This document shows, in pieces, positions 16,276-25,880 of a stretch of 52,229 bases of DNA. The stretch is taken from contig DEML01000068.1 of the NCBI GenBank assembly GCA_002359185.1, positions 130,130 to 182,358 on the forward strand, in the 5' to 3' direction. The notes below the pieces were generated by a model, which was not told the DNA's origin, searched no databases, and worked only from the letters and a program-made list of their open reading frames with translations. Origin of the DNA: Planctomycetaceae bacterium UBA2671 (GTDB taxonomy: Bacteria > Planctomycetota > Planctomycetia > Planctomycetales > Planctomycetaceae). The translations under genes and the position numbers were made by a program. Position 1 is the first letter of the stretch. Each line of letters opens with the position of its first letter.

Positions 16276-18288
16276 TTAAAGTGTGCCGAGCAAGTCGATC
16301 CATGTCGCAATGTCGTCAAACTCTTCCTGAGTTGGCGTCGGTTGTAATTGAGAAATCCAGGCTGGAATGCCATGGTTTTTTGCAAAGTCTTTCAACTTGT
16401 TCTGTATCTCTTCGGAAAGATCAGCCGTGTGTAATAAGGCGAAACGAATCCGTTGCCCGGGTTCGTTGAACGGGAGATCGAATTGTCGAGGAATCGATTG
16501 AATGACGATGCCATGAATTCGACTTCGGTGTGTCGTGGCAAACTCCAATAAAAACGTCGGCTGATTGCCCGTGACAAACATTACGGTGGTATCTCGATCA
16601 ATAGAATATTTTTGTTCGACATCGTCCAGGCAGGATTCCAATGCCAGAGTATCCGCAGCAGTCCAGGCCACTCCCGGTTCTGTCAGTGGGCGTACCAATA
16701 TCAACCCTCGCGTTCTGCAGATCCGTTTCCATTCCGCTAACTCTTCTGCAGGGAGTCGATCACCCTGACTCGACACCCAGAGGATCAAGCCGTAGCGTCG
16801 ATCTGACTGATAGTCTTCGGGGATGTAAATCTCGTAATCCAGACTGGTTTCCGAAACTGTTTTTTTCAGATCGCCACTTTCTTTCAACTTCAACGCTTCG
16901 TCAGGTTCGCTTCCCGCAAACGGTAGTGGCACTTCTGCTGGAATGGTTTCGTTTGCAGTTGCTAAGGTCACTTGCTGAGATTGCGTTTCTCCCTCACGAA
17001 GTAATCCCAAAGTGACATCTTCCCCGGAAGGTTTGACAGAAAGTTTCAAGGAAAGCTCAACAACATTCTGAATCTCTTCACCATTCAACGAGACAATCAC
17101 ATCGCTATTCAAAATTCCCGCCTTCCCGGCAGCCGAATCGGCAAGCACCGCTCGAATCGCGACTCCTGATTCCTCAGTCATAACTCTTTTCGGTAGGATC
17201 CCCAGCAAACCATGCTCAAACGTTTGCAATTCCGCGGCCAGAACCATGGTGACTTCCTCAGTGGAATCTCCACGTGAGACAGTCATGGAAAAGGGATCGC
17301 CAGCATACTTTTGACCAACGACCTGCTTGAGTTGAGCGACCGATTTCACTTCTTTGCCTTCTGCAGACATCACACGATCCTCTGCTTTTAAACCGGCTTC
17401 CGCAGCCGGCGAAGCTGGCCTCACTTCTTTGATGACCGGATCTGTCAAAAAGCCCGGTGTGGCGGAGAAACTGACTCCCATCAAGCCAGGTTTCAACGTT
17501 TCGCCAGCTTTGAGACGATCGAGCACTGAATAAATATCCTGCAAAGGAATTGCAAAGCCGATTCCGGAATCGTACCAGTTCATGCCGTCCATACTGCTGG
17601 AACCCTGGGGGGAAAGCGGAGTGAGAATCCCCAGAACTTCTCCTTTCAGATTGGTTAATGGACCACCATAGTTTGCGGGAGAAACTTTGGCGTCGGTTTG
17701 AATCGCCTTACCTTCCACTCGGCCCAGCGCACTGACCAGTCCCAGTGAAACATTCGGTCGACGGGCATCGTAAGTTCGCCCCAAGGCCAGAACCCACTGC
17801 CCGACTTTAATGTCCTCAACAGGGACCGCCACTGCGGGAAATAATCCGGTCGCTTCAATTTTCAGCAATGTTGTTTTACGAACTTCATCGCGGGCGACAA
17901 TCTGAGCAGGAAGTCGATTGTCGGTCTCGGGGAGTGTGACTAAGACGGTCGCGGGATTGGAGGCGAAATTGAAAGAACTCGTAATGATGTAACCATCTTC
18001 AGACAAAATGACACCCGTGGTCGGTCCAGTTCCCGTCAGCACCTCATCGACCACATCAGCTCCTCCGACGGTTTCAATTCGCACCAGACTCGGACTCGAC
18101 TGCAGCATCGCCTGAGTGATGATCGATTCGGCATTTTCTCCCGGAAACGGTGCCGCCTGGATTGGAGAATTGAGATTCAGCAGCAGGCAGAGGACTCCGC
18201 ATAAGGAGAGAAATTTCTTTCGGAATGTGATTGCATCACCGATCTCTGCTTCGCACTTCATCAGGCTGTTGAGTGGAAATATTTTCAT
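16276..18288 (-). CDS. Secreted pseudo-HtrA protease with two PDZ domains and a hydrolase-like C-terminus
   Basis: The 670-residue protein has a signal-like hydrophobic stretch at about 24-46. Residues about 55-250 align with HtrA-type trypsin-like domains (GVILSEDGYIIT...; VGQWVLALG; ...GGPLTNLKGEVLGI), but all three catalytic positions are changed: His to F106 (IITSSFNF for ILTNNHVV), Asp to K138, and Ser to Y207 (NYGGPL for NSGGPL). Two PDZ domains follow (about 265-352 and 358-455). Residues about 490-670 look like an esterase-type alpha/beta hydrolase (DYEIYIPEDYQSDRRYGLILW), where the nucleophile elbow reads VTGNQPT, with Gln in place of Ser. Catalysis is therefore unlikely. A scaffold, chaperone or sensor role in the periplasm is inference. 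No Shine-Dalgarno is evident before the ATG. Confidence 0.8.
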   Translation of the reverse strand: MKIFPLNSLMKCEAEIGDAITFRKKFLSLCGVLCLLLNLNSPIQAAPFPGENAESIITQAMLQSSPSLVRIETVGGADVVDEVLTGTGPTTGVILSEDGYIITSSFNFASNPATVLVTLPETDNRLPAQIVARDEVRKTTLLKIEATGLFPAVAVPVEDIKVGQWVLALGRTYDARRPNVSLGLVSALGRVEGKAIQTDAKVSPANYGGPLTNLKGEVLGILTPLSPQGSSSMDGMNWYDSGIGFAIPLQDIYSVLDRLKAGETLKPGLMGVSFSATPGFLTDPVIKEVRPASPAAEAGLKAEDRVMSAEGKEVKSVAQLKQVVGQKYAGDPFSMTVSRGDSTEEVTMVLAAELQTFEHGLLGILPKRVMTEESGVAIRAVLADSAAGKAGILNSDVIVSLNGEEIQNVVELSLKLSVKPSGEDVTLGLLREGETQSQQVTLATANETIPAEVPLPFAGSEPDEALKLKESGDLKKTVSETSLDYEIYIPEDYQSDRRYGLILWVSSQGDRLPAEELAEWKRICRTRGLILVRPLTEPGVAWTAADTLALESCLDDVEQKYSIDRDTTVMFVTGNQPTFLLEFATTHRSRIHGIVIQSIPRQFDLPFNEPGQRIRFALLHTADLSEEIQNKLKDFAKNHGIPAWISQLQPTPTQEEFDDIATWIDLLGTL

Positions 18289-18517
18289 AATTTATGTAAT
18301 CCGCTGAAGTTAGAATTGCATATCATTCACATCAACTCTTTACGCAATTCGAAGAATGTCTCTTCTGCAGTGTCCTTAACATCAGGCTGGGAAGTCAAGT
18401 ACAACAGGTATTAATAGGCTCAGCCGGTTTCCGAATGATGCTCTGAAGTTTACAATAAAGCTGTCAGTTACAGGTCTGATCTCTTTTGACTGATCACACT
18501 GGGAGTGAAATTGATCG

Positions 18518-19021
18518 ATGAATGAACGACAAACAATTGGATGGCGAGAACGGATCGATTTGCCGGATTGGGGTGTGCAGGGCATTGAAGCCAAATCGGA
18601 TACCGGTGCCCGTTCCTCAGCAGTCGATGTTAAGAATCTGAAAATTGAAGAGGATGATTACGTCTCTTTCGACGTGGCTTTATCGCGAACAGATCGTAAT
18701 CTGTCCAAGCCTGTCCGCATGAAAATCAAACGGCATACGCAGGTCAAATCGAGTAACGGTCATATCACAGAGCGGGTTGTGGTCGAGACGACACTGCGAA
18801 TTGGACCGGTTGAAAAAAATGTCGATGTGACCCTCGTCTGTCGCAAACGTATGCAGTGTCGCATGCTGATTGGTCGAACCGCACTCGGAGAAGATTTTCT
18901 GGTCAGCTCAAACGATGTCTATCTGTTGACCCGGAAAGCCGAGCCTCCAAAAAAACCTCGTAAGAAGTCTTCCAGAAAGAAATCGGCCAGAAAGCACCGG
19001 GATCGCTCAGAAGAGGAATGA
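18518..19021 (+). CDS. Retropepsin-like aspartic peptidase (RimB/putative ATP-dependent zinc protease family)
   Basis: The 167-residue protein matches the family once called 'putative ATP-dependent zinc protease' (Pfam Zn_protease): GWRERIDLPDWG at the start, the aspartyl-protease-like DTGARSSA motif at about 29-36, CRKRMQCRMLIGRTALG in the second half. The C-terminal 20 residues are a Lys/Arg tail (KKPRKKSSRKKSARKHR). Relatives are often linked to a RimK-type ATP-grasp ligase, but none is visible here. GGGAGTG lies before the ATG. Its last 15 bases overlap the convergent short subunit III gene. Confidence 0.8.
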   Translation: MNERQTIGWRERIDLPDWGVQGIEAKSDTGARSSAVDVKNLKIEEDDYVSFDVALSRTDRNLSKPVRMKIKRHTQVKSSNGHITERVVVETTLRIGPVEKNVDVTLVCRKRMQCRMLIGRTALGEDFLVSSNDVYLLTRKAEPPKKPRKKSSRKKSARKHRDRSEEE

Positions 19022-19615
19022 TGTTCCTGTAACGTAAAACAGGAACAGTAGCAAGATCCAGATCACATCCAGAAATCGCCAGTAGAGTGCAACCAGTCGC
19101 ACGCCATTGTGATATTCATGGTCATACCGACCTTGAAATGCCTGGAAGGTGACAAAGGCTAACCCGAGCAAACCGGCAAAAAAATGAGCCACATGCAGGA
19201 AAACCATCAGCAAAACTGCGGCCACCGAACCTGAAGTTCGTGAGGCCTGCTGCCAGTGCTGTTCGAGCAATTCATACATGCCAATCGACTGCAGCACGCA
19301 AAACAGAAAGGCGATTGTCAGCGAGGCACACAGACAACGACGAAAGCGACGAAGTTGTTCCCGCCGGACAGCTCGATAGCCACGATACAGCAGATGGCTC
19401 CCGAGCAAGAGCAGGCATGTGTTCAACCACAAAATTGGCGGGATCGTTACGGGAGTGATCGGATGAGAAGAGAAAACAAACCGTCCCAGATAAGCGACGA
19501 TCGCCCCGACAAAGAAAATCCCAATTGAAACAATCAGTCCGTAAACGAGAAAACTCGTCTTTGCAAATTCGGGATAAACCCGTGTTTTCACAGGATAAGA
19601 CGACGGCTTCGACAT
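19007..19615 (-). CDS. Short cytochrome c oxidase subunit III-like protein
   Basis: The 202-residue protein has five hydrophobic segments and the heme-copper oxidase subunit III pattern: an HVAHFFAGLLGLAFVTFQAF helix and a terminal LYWRFLDVIWILLLFLFYVTG helix that matches the usual 'YWHFVDxxWxxLF' ending. It is the second subunit III homologue in the cluster; the other (20327-21532) is far longer. It lies beyond a repeat element from the main operon, so it may be expressed separately. Whether it is part of the same oxidase, an assembly factor, or an alternative subunit is not decidable from sequence. Confidence 0.8.
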   Translation of the reverse strand: MSKPSSYPVKTRVYPEFAKTSFLVYGLIVSIGIFFVGAIVAYLGRFVFSSHPITPVTIPPILWLNTCLLLLGSHLLYRGYRAVRREQLRRFRRCLCASLTIAFLFCVLQSIGMYELLEQHWQQASRTSGSVAAVLLMVFLHVAHFFAGLLGLAFVTFQAFQGRYDHEYHNGVRLVALYWRFLDVIWILLLFLFYVTGTSFLF

Positions 19616-19749
19616 GGCTCAACCGTAAACGGAAAATAGTGCCCTTTCAGGGCTTGGAATTGGGCCTCAAATCACTGCAACACATTCCGTTGTCGTGCTT
19701 TATAAGAACATCACCCCAAATTAATAGTGTGGAAGACACACTAGTAGAT

Positions 19750-19866
19750 TGTTCCAATTGAAACGTCGGGTTGTGTAGCACTGGCTTCGCCAGTGCAAGT
19801 TGAAACGAATTGCTAAGTTACGATGCACTGGCAATGCCAGTGCCACCCTAATATTTAATTGGAACA
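19750..19866. repeat. Double-hairpin element with terminal inverted repeats
   Basis: Two hairpins with the same 8-bp stem, GCACTGGC / GCCAGTGC, and 3-base loops lie at 19778-19796 (loop TTC) and 19825-19843 (loop AAT). The element is bounded by 10-base inverted repeats TGTTCCAATT (19750-19759) and AATTGGAACA (19857-19866). It sits between the two subunit-bearing parts of the oxidase cluster. A related hairpin occurs at 37647-37669. Confidence 0.75.
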
Positions 19867-19892
19867 GACCACTCGTTCAAGATAATCCTGAG

Positions 19893-20252
19893 CTACGGAG
19901 TTGTTTCAACTTCATTGTAATTAAATTCATCAATTCTGTGCTGATACTGCTCGGTATCCGTCATCGCAAATCCCAGGAACAGGGAAACAAAGACAATCGA
20001 GAACAGAAAAAATATGGTATTCAAGGGCTTATCGTAAATCATATGCATGAAGAACAGCATCACAAAGGCCGCCTTGATCGTGGCAATGGTGAGTGCAACG
20101 TGAACATCAAATCCCTTGGGAATCAATTCACTGTCTGCCAGGAGGACTGTTACGATTGTCATCACAATCAAAACTGCAAACGTACCCAGCAGAATCCCCG
20201 GAGACATAACATGGGAGAAGCCATGATTGTGATCTTCATGATGGTCAGACAT
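19893..20252 (-). CDS. Cytochrome c oxidase subunit IV-like protein
   Basis: The 119-residue protein has three hydrophobic helices (about residues 20-42, 50-75 and 83-102) and a histidine-rich N-terminus (MSDHHEDHNHGFSH). Size, helix pattern and its place directly after subunit III match the prokaryotic subunit IV (CtaF/CoxD-type) of caa3-like oxidases, which stabilises the complex. The gap to the upstream subunit III gene is 74 bases. It is the last gene of the main minus-strand cluster before the repeat element. Confidence 0.8.
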   Translation of the reverse strand: MSDHHEDHNHGFSHVMSPGILLGTFAVLIVMTIVTVLLADSELIPKGFDVHVALTIATIKAAFVMLFFMHMIYDKPLNTIFFLFSIVFVSLFLGFAMTDTEQYQHRIDEFNYNEVETTP

Positions 20253-20326
20253 AGTCTCAACTCTTAACTATAACGATTTTATAATCTGGAAAACCGAAAC
20301 GCTCGATATAAAAAATCGAAACGGGA

Positions 20327-21532
20327 TCAGTGACCAATCAAATACAGAAGCGGGAACAGGTAAATCCAGATCAGGTCGACGATATGCCAGTACAAGCCGA
20401 CGAAATCGACCGGACCAAAATAATCGGGACGGAAATGATTTTCGACCGAGCGAACCATCAACCAGGTAATTGCAATCATTCCACAGATAATGTGGAAAGC
20501 ATGCAGACCTGTCATAAAGTAATAAATACTGAAGAACAAATTGGCATTCCTGGGAGCATTAGGATCAGGAGTTGTATCAACTGGAGTCGAAATTGCAGGA
20601 ATCGCGTCGTTCATTTCACCAAGAATTGAATCCGGTGCTTCAGCTGCTTCAATTCCTGTCTTCTCTTGTATTGCCAAAGCTTCGGCATCAATTTCCGCTG
20701 CTTCTTTCTCTTCGGCAGTTTCATCATGACCATGTTCGCCGGAACCATCTTCTGCATGTTCACCCTCATGCTCAGCAACCGCATGAGAGTCTCCATGACC
20801 TACGGCATGATCACCCCCATGTTGAGCATGATGGATTTCTATACTGATCCAGATGCCTGCCAGAATTCCGATAATTGAAATTAAACCGGCAAATCCTGTC
20901 GTCCTCCAGGGACGTGAACCCGATCCATAACCGATTCCTATTAAAACCAGAGGAATAACACACGCGAACCACCAGAACTTCTTGATTGTCTCCAGCGAAG
21001 CCATCACACGATCTTCAAACTCTGCTTTAGGAAGTGGCTTCCCAACTTCAAACACCTGCGACTTTTTGCCGATATCAGTAGCCTTCACAAAGGCTCCAGA
21101 CCACAGCAACCGCTTATGAGCCTTCTCCGTGTATTCAAAGGTTTTGACACCCAGGAACAGAGCCGCACAAAACAGGGTGACCCCCAATAAAGTGACCAAC
21201 CCGTTGCGTTGTCCCAGTTGTGCACAACGGACAGCCCAGGCCATCGTCAAACTGCTGAAAATCAGCACAATGGTATTCATGCCCCCGAGATATTTATCGA
21301 GAAACTGAGACGCATAGATGAAGACTTCAGGATGCGTCGAACGATAGACTGCATAGGCACAAAACAACCCGCTGAAAAACAGGATTTCAGTGACCAGAAA
21401 CAGCCACATACCGAGCTTGCCCGAGTCAAACTGTTGCTCGGCGTTCTCAAAATGATGGGCACTGAATGGTTGATGATGCCAGTCGTCATGACCGTCTTCA
21501 TGGGATTCATGCGGTTCCACGGCTGTCGCCAT
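20327..21532 (-). CDS. ctaE: Cytochrome c oxidase subunit III with large His-rich insertion
   Basis: The family core is present: WLFLVTEILFFSGLFCAY (TM1), MNTIVLIFSSLTMAWA (TM2), LVTLLGVTLFCAALFLG (TM3), YFMTGLHAFHIICG and a terminal YWHIVDLIWIYLFPLLYL. Compared with the usual 5-helix bacterial subunit, an insertion at about 145-330 separates TM3 and TM4. It contains two extra hydrophobic helices (about 186-202 and 212-230), a His/acid-rich stretch (231-270) and a low-complexity acidic/proline segment to 330. The N-terminus is also His-rich. If the N-terminus is cytoplasmic, as in the family, the His-rich stretch would be periplasmic. AAGG precedes the ATG. Length 401 is about double the norm. 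Confidence 0.88.
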   Translation of the reverse strand: MATAVEPHESHEDGHDDWHHQPFSAHHFENAEQQFDSGKLGMWLFLVTEILFFSGLFCAYAVYRSTHPEVFIYASQFLDKYLGGMNTIVLIFSSLTMAWAVRCAQLGQRNGLVTLLGVTLFCAALFLGVKTFEYTEKAHKRLLWSGAFVKATDIGKKSQVFEVGKPLPKAEFEDRVMASLETIKKFWWFACVIPLVLIGIGYGSGSRPWRTTGFAGLISIIGILAGIWISIEIHHAQHGGDHAVGHGDSHAVAEHEGEHAEDGSGEHGHDETAEEKEAAEIDAEALAIQEKTGIEAAEAPDSILGEMNDAIPAISTPVDTTPDPNAPRNANLFFSIYYFMTGLHAFHIICGMIAITWLMVRSVENHFRPDYFGPVDFVGLYWHIVDLIWIYLFPLLYLIGH

Positions 21533-21651
21533 TGGCTAACCTTTTCTGTCGAATCGTAATCGGAGTAAATCGTATGGCCGCTGTTGAATTCACAATTTCA
21601 AAAACAGACGGCTCCTCATTATCAATCGTATTTTTTGAGAATGCTCAAAAA

Positions 21652-23361
<1,710 letters not shown>

Positions 23362-23417
23362 GCTCTTGCTCCTTAATCTATTAAAATGAAATCTAATTTA
23401 TGTTGTGGCTTGTCATT

Positions 23418-24407
23418 TTACTGAATCGACTTGATATAAGCGATTACTGCGTCGATCCATTCGTCTTTCATCTGGCCTTTGAAGCTTGGCATCTTTGGTT
23501 CATAACCAACATGAATTTTTGCAGTCGGCTCCAGAATTGATTCGCGAATATAGTTCTCGTCCATCAACACTTTTCCCTGACCGACAATTTCGACTTCTTT
23601 GCCATAGTTTCCTTTAAATGATGGTCCAACTTTCTTCGTACCATCAATCGAGTGGCATTGTGCGCACTGGAAGGTATCAACCAATTTCTTTCCAGCAACA
23701 TCCAGTGGCAATGGCTGACCTTGCTCATCATTGAGGGGATTGGACGCAATTTCCATCCAACGCTCAAAAGTCTGATTCACTTCTTCAGTCGTTCCTTCAG
23801 GCGATGTTGAATGCACGACGACCTTGGTAATCATGTCCGAGTGCTTCTGTCCACAATATTCCGTACAGAACAGGTCGTAAACACCGACATCTGTCGCTTC
23901 AAACCACATGCCTGAATATCGTCCGGGTACAACATCCTGCTTGGCTCGGAAGGACGGAACATACAGACTGTGCAGCACATCTTTCGATTGCATGATCAGC
24001 TTAACGGGTCTATTGACCGGGATATGCAATTTGTCAGAGATCGCCCCTGTTGGATATTTGAACTGCCACTGCCACATCGAAGCAATCACATTCACTTCAT
24101 ACGCTTCAGCTGGGGGACTTCGCATATCGACATAGCCCGTGAAACCCCACCAGAAAATTCCCAGCACAAGAAAGCCGGGGATGACTGACCAGGCGACTTC
24201 GATGGGAGTATTGTGTGAAGGGCTGCTTTCTGGTTCCTGACCCTCAACGCGACGATATTTGATCATGAAGTAAATCATGAAGCCAACTATCGCAACGAAG
24301 AAAAACATCGATAACCAGAATATGAAATAGAAGATCGCATCAACATTTGAAGCAAATGTTGAGTGTTGCCCTGGAAAGGGATTAAGTAAGTTCCAAAACT
24401 GAGTCAT
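23418..24407 (-). CDS. ctaC: Cytochrome c oxidase subunit II fused to cytochrome c (caa3 type)
   Basis: The 329-residue protein has two N-terminal helices (about 24-49 and 70-90), then the CuA cupredoxin domain with all ligands visible: H146, and C181, E183, C185, H189 and M192 in CTEYCGQKHSDM. A class I cytochrome c domain is fused at the C-terminus with heme motif CAQCH at 248-252 and a late Met in PKMPSFKG. This makes the enzyme caa3-type, able to take electrons directly from the ACIII complex encoded upstream. No lipobox-bearing signal peptide was recognised. Confidence 0.96.
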   Translation of the reverse strand: MTQFWNLLNPFPGQHSTFASNVDAIFYFIFWLSMFFFVAIVGFMIYFMIKYRRVEGQEPESSPSHNTPIEVAWSVIPGFLVLGIFWWGFTGYVDMRSPPAEAYEVNVIASMWQWQFKYPTGAISDKLHIPVNRPVKLIMQSKDVLHSLYVPSFRAKQDVVPGRYSGMWFEATDVGVYDLFCTEYCGQKHSDMITKVVVHSTSPEGTTEEVNQTFERWMEIASNPLNDEQGQPLPLDVAGKKLVDTFQCAQCHSIDGTKKVGPSFKGNYGKEVEIVGQGKVLMDENYIRESILEPTAKIHVGYEPKMPSFKGQMKDEWIDAVIAYIKSIQ

Positions 24408-24459
24408 AAGTTATGCCTGGCTTATAAACGGCAATGACTGAAAGTAATTATAAGGATCA

Positions 24460-25341
24460 TCAAGTCCCGGGAATGACCGCTGCCCGGCCATTACTGAGTG
24501 AGTGATCAGGATCGACATTTTCCAACTTTCGGCGAAATCGATGACAGGTCCAGATAATTAAACCCAGAACCAGAATCGCCATCGCGCCGCCGATTTTCAT
24601 AATGTTACGAGCAGTCGGAGCGTACCGCCCTTCAGTTGCGTCATAGTGAAAACAGATCAGTAGAAAATGATCGAAAGTTGTTCCAATTTTTCCCTCACTG
24701 GCTTCCACCAGAGAGAGCCGTACTGTCTGAGGAGGGAACTCCACCCCGTAGTGATAACGTGATAATCGCCCATCCGGTGTCGCAATACAGAAAACGGCAG
24801 GGTGCGAATATTGCTTTTTCTCCGGCAGGTAGACGTATTCAATACCAACGGCCTTAGCCAACTGACTGATCGAGTTTTCCGGTCCTGTCAAAAAGTGCCA
24901 ACCCTTGGGCTCGGCTGCTTTTCCATAGGATTCCAGATACTTTTGCTTCGTGGCCCGAGCCTGCTCTGCAGTTTCCTGAGGATCCAGACTGACTGAGACG
25001 ATCTGAAAATCCTTCCCGGCGACCAGATCAATCTCCCGCAGAGAATCAACCAGCCCATTCAACTGCAGTACACAGAGCATGGGACAGTTTGAATAATTCA
25101 ATGAGAGAATGACAGGAACTTCCTCAGTAAAACACTCCTGCAACCGGATTGCTTTTCCTGAGTCGTCAGTAAATTGTAAATTCAGAGGCAAAGTTTCGTT
25201 GAGGTGTTCAACGAGTTTGATGTCCGTCAAAGCCGCTGGCATGAATGCATCCCGAGGATCTGCAGCCGTGCACGGGACATGGGTCGCAGCTAAAACCACG
25301 CCCATTAGACACGAGTACAAAATGCAGGAGGAAAAATTCAT
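24460..25341 (-). CDS. SCO1/SenC-family copper chaperone with C-terminal anchor
   Basis: Start taken at ATG 25341 (293 residues); a TTG nine bases upstream is in frame. The N-terminus is a signal peptide, and a thioredoxin-like SCO domain follows with NYSNCPMLCVLQLNGL (CxxxC copper motif) and the distal copper His in KKQYSHPAVFCIA. A transmembrane helix near the C-terminus (MAILVLGLIIWTCHRF) is unusual for SCO proteins, which are normally anchored at the N-terminus. Position between the ACIII and oxidase genes fits delivery of copper to the CuA site of CtaC. The gap to ctaC downstream is 52 bases. Confidence 0.9.
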   Translation of the reverse strand: MNFSSCILYSCLMGVVLAATHVPCTAADPRDAFMPAALTDIKLVEHLNETLPLNLQFTDDSGKAIRLQECFTEEVPVILSLNYSNCPMLCVLQLNGLVDSLREIDLVAGKDFQIVSVSLDPQETAEQARATKQKYLESYGKAAEPKGWHFLTGPENSISQLAKAVGIEYVYLPEKKQYSHPAVFCIATPDGRLSRYHYGVEFPPQTVRLSLVEASEGKIGTTFDHFLLICFHYDATEGRYAPTARNIMKIGGAMAILVLGLIIWTCHRFRRKLENVDPDHSLSNGRAAVIPGT

Positions 25342-25372
25342 GACAATCAACTCAGTTGGATATACTCTTCAA

Positions 25373-25732
25373 TTAGGATTCTGTGGACGGGACGGGTTCT
25401 GGTGTTGCTGAAGGAGCCGGAGTTTCCAGCGGCTTCTCTTCTGTTTTTTGAGTCATTTCCTGAAGAACCTGTTGTTTCGCCTTATCAATGGGAATCGAAA
25501 CTGTTCCTTTTTCCTGGTCAATCCAGGAATAACTGTTTAACTCTTCACTCTGGACTTTCAAAGCGTTCTCAGTGAGCACCAGCGGGGCATCAATGTTTTT
25601 ACGCTGATGTTCGATCGTCTGGAACTGGTAGTACAGCACCTGGGCCGCAACAATAATCACAAATGTGATTACTGCCGAAATAATCCCCACTACTGTGATG
25701 GTGCCTGTATGTAAATCGTCGTAACGTGCCAT
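25373..25732 (-). CDS. Small single-helix membrane protein of the ACIII-oxidase cluster
   Basis: The 119-residue protein has one transmembrane helix at about 12-36 (TVVGIISAVITFVIIVAAQVLYY) and a hydrophilic C-terminal part that ends in a Pro/Glu/Thr-rich tail (TPAPSATPEPVPSTES). I do not recognise a named family. Its position between ActF and SCO suggests a small accessory subunit or assembly factor. The start ATG gives a short cytoplasmic N-terminus. Hairpins precede it at 25830-25865. Confidence 0.7.
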   Translation of the reverse strand: MARYDDLHTGTITVVGIISAVITFVIIVAAQVLYYQFQTIEHQRKNIDAPLVLTENALKVQSEELNSYSWIDQEKGTVSIPIDKAKQQVLQEMTQKTEEKPLETPAPSATPEPVPSTES

Positions 25733-25829
25733 GATACAATCCGTCGGAGTATGTCGTGCTCAGTTCGAGCTTGGTATGTTGGCAAAATATGCTTGCCCAG
25801 TTCCATTATTCCGCATCTTGATAAAATCG

Positions 25830-25865
25830 CCAGAGGAACTCTGGTGAATCGCGGCGATTCGCCGC
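25830..25865 (-). promoter_or_regulatory. Overlapping hairpins between actF and the small membrane gene
   Basis: Three stems occur within 36 bases: CCAGAG / CTCTGG with a 3-base loop (25830-25844), GAATCGC / GCGATTC (25846-25860), and GCGGCG / CGCCGC (25851-25865). The last two share bases and cannot form together. On the minus strand they follow the actF stop by 16 bases, and the final stem is followed by CGATTTTATC, a weak T-run. This may be an attenuator, an mRNA-stability hairpin inside the operon, or a palindromic repeat. Confidence 0.5.
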
Positions 25866-25880
25866 ACTCAGAGATTCCAT

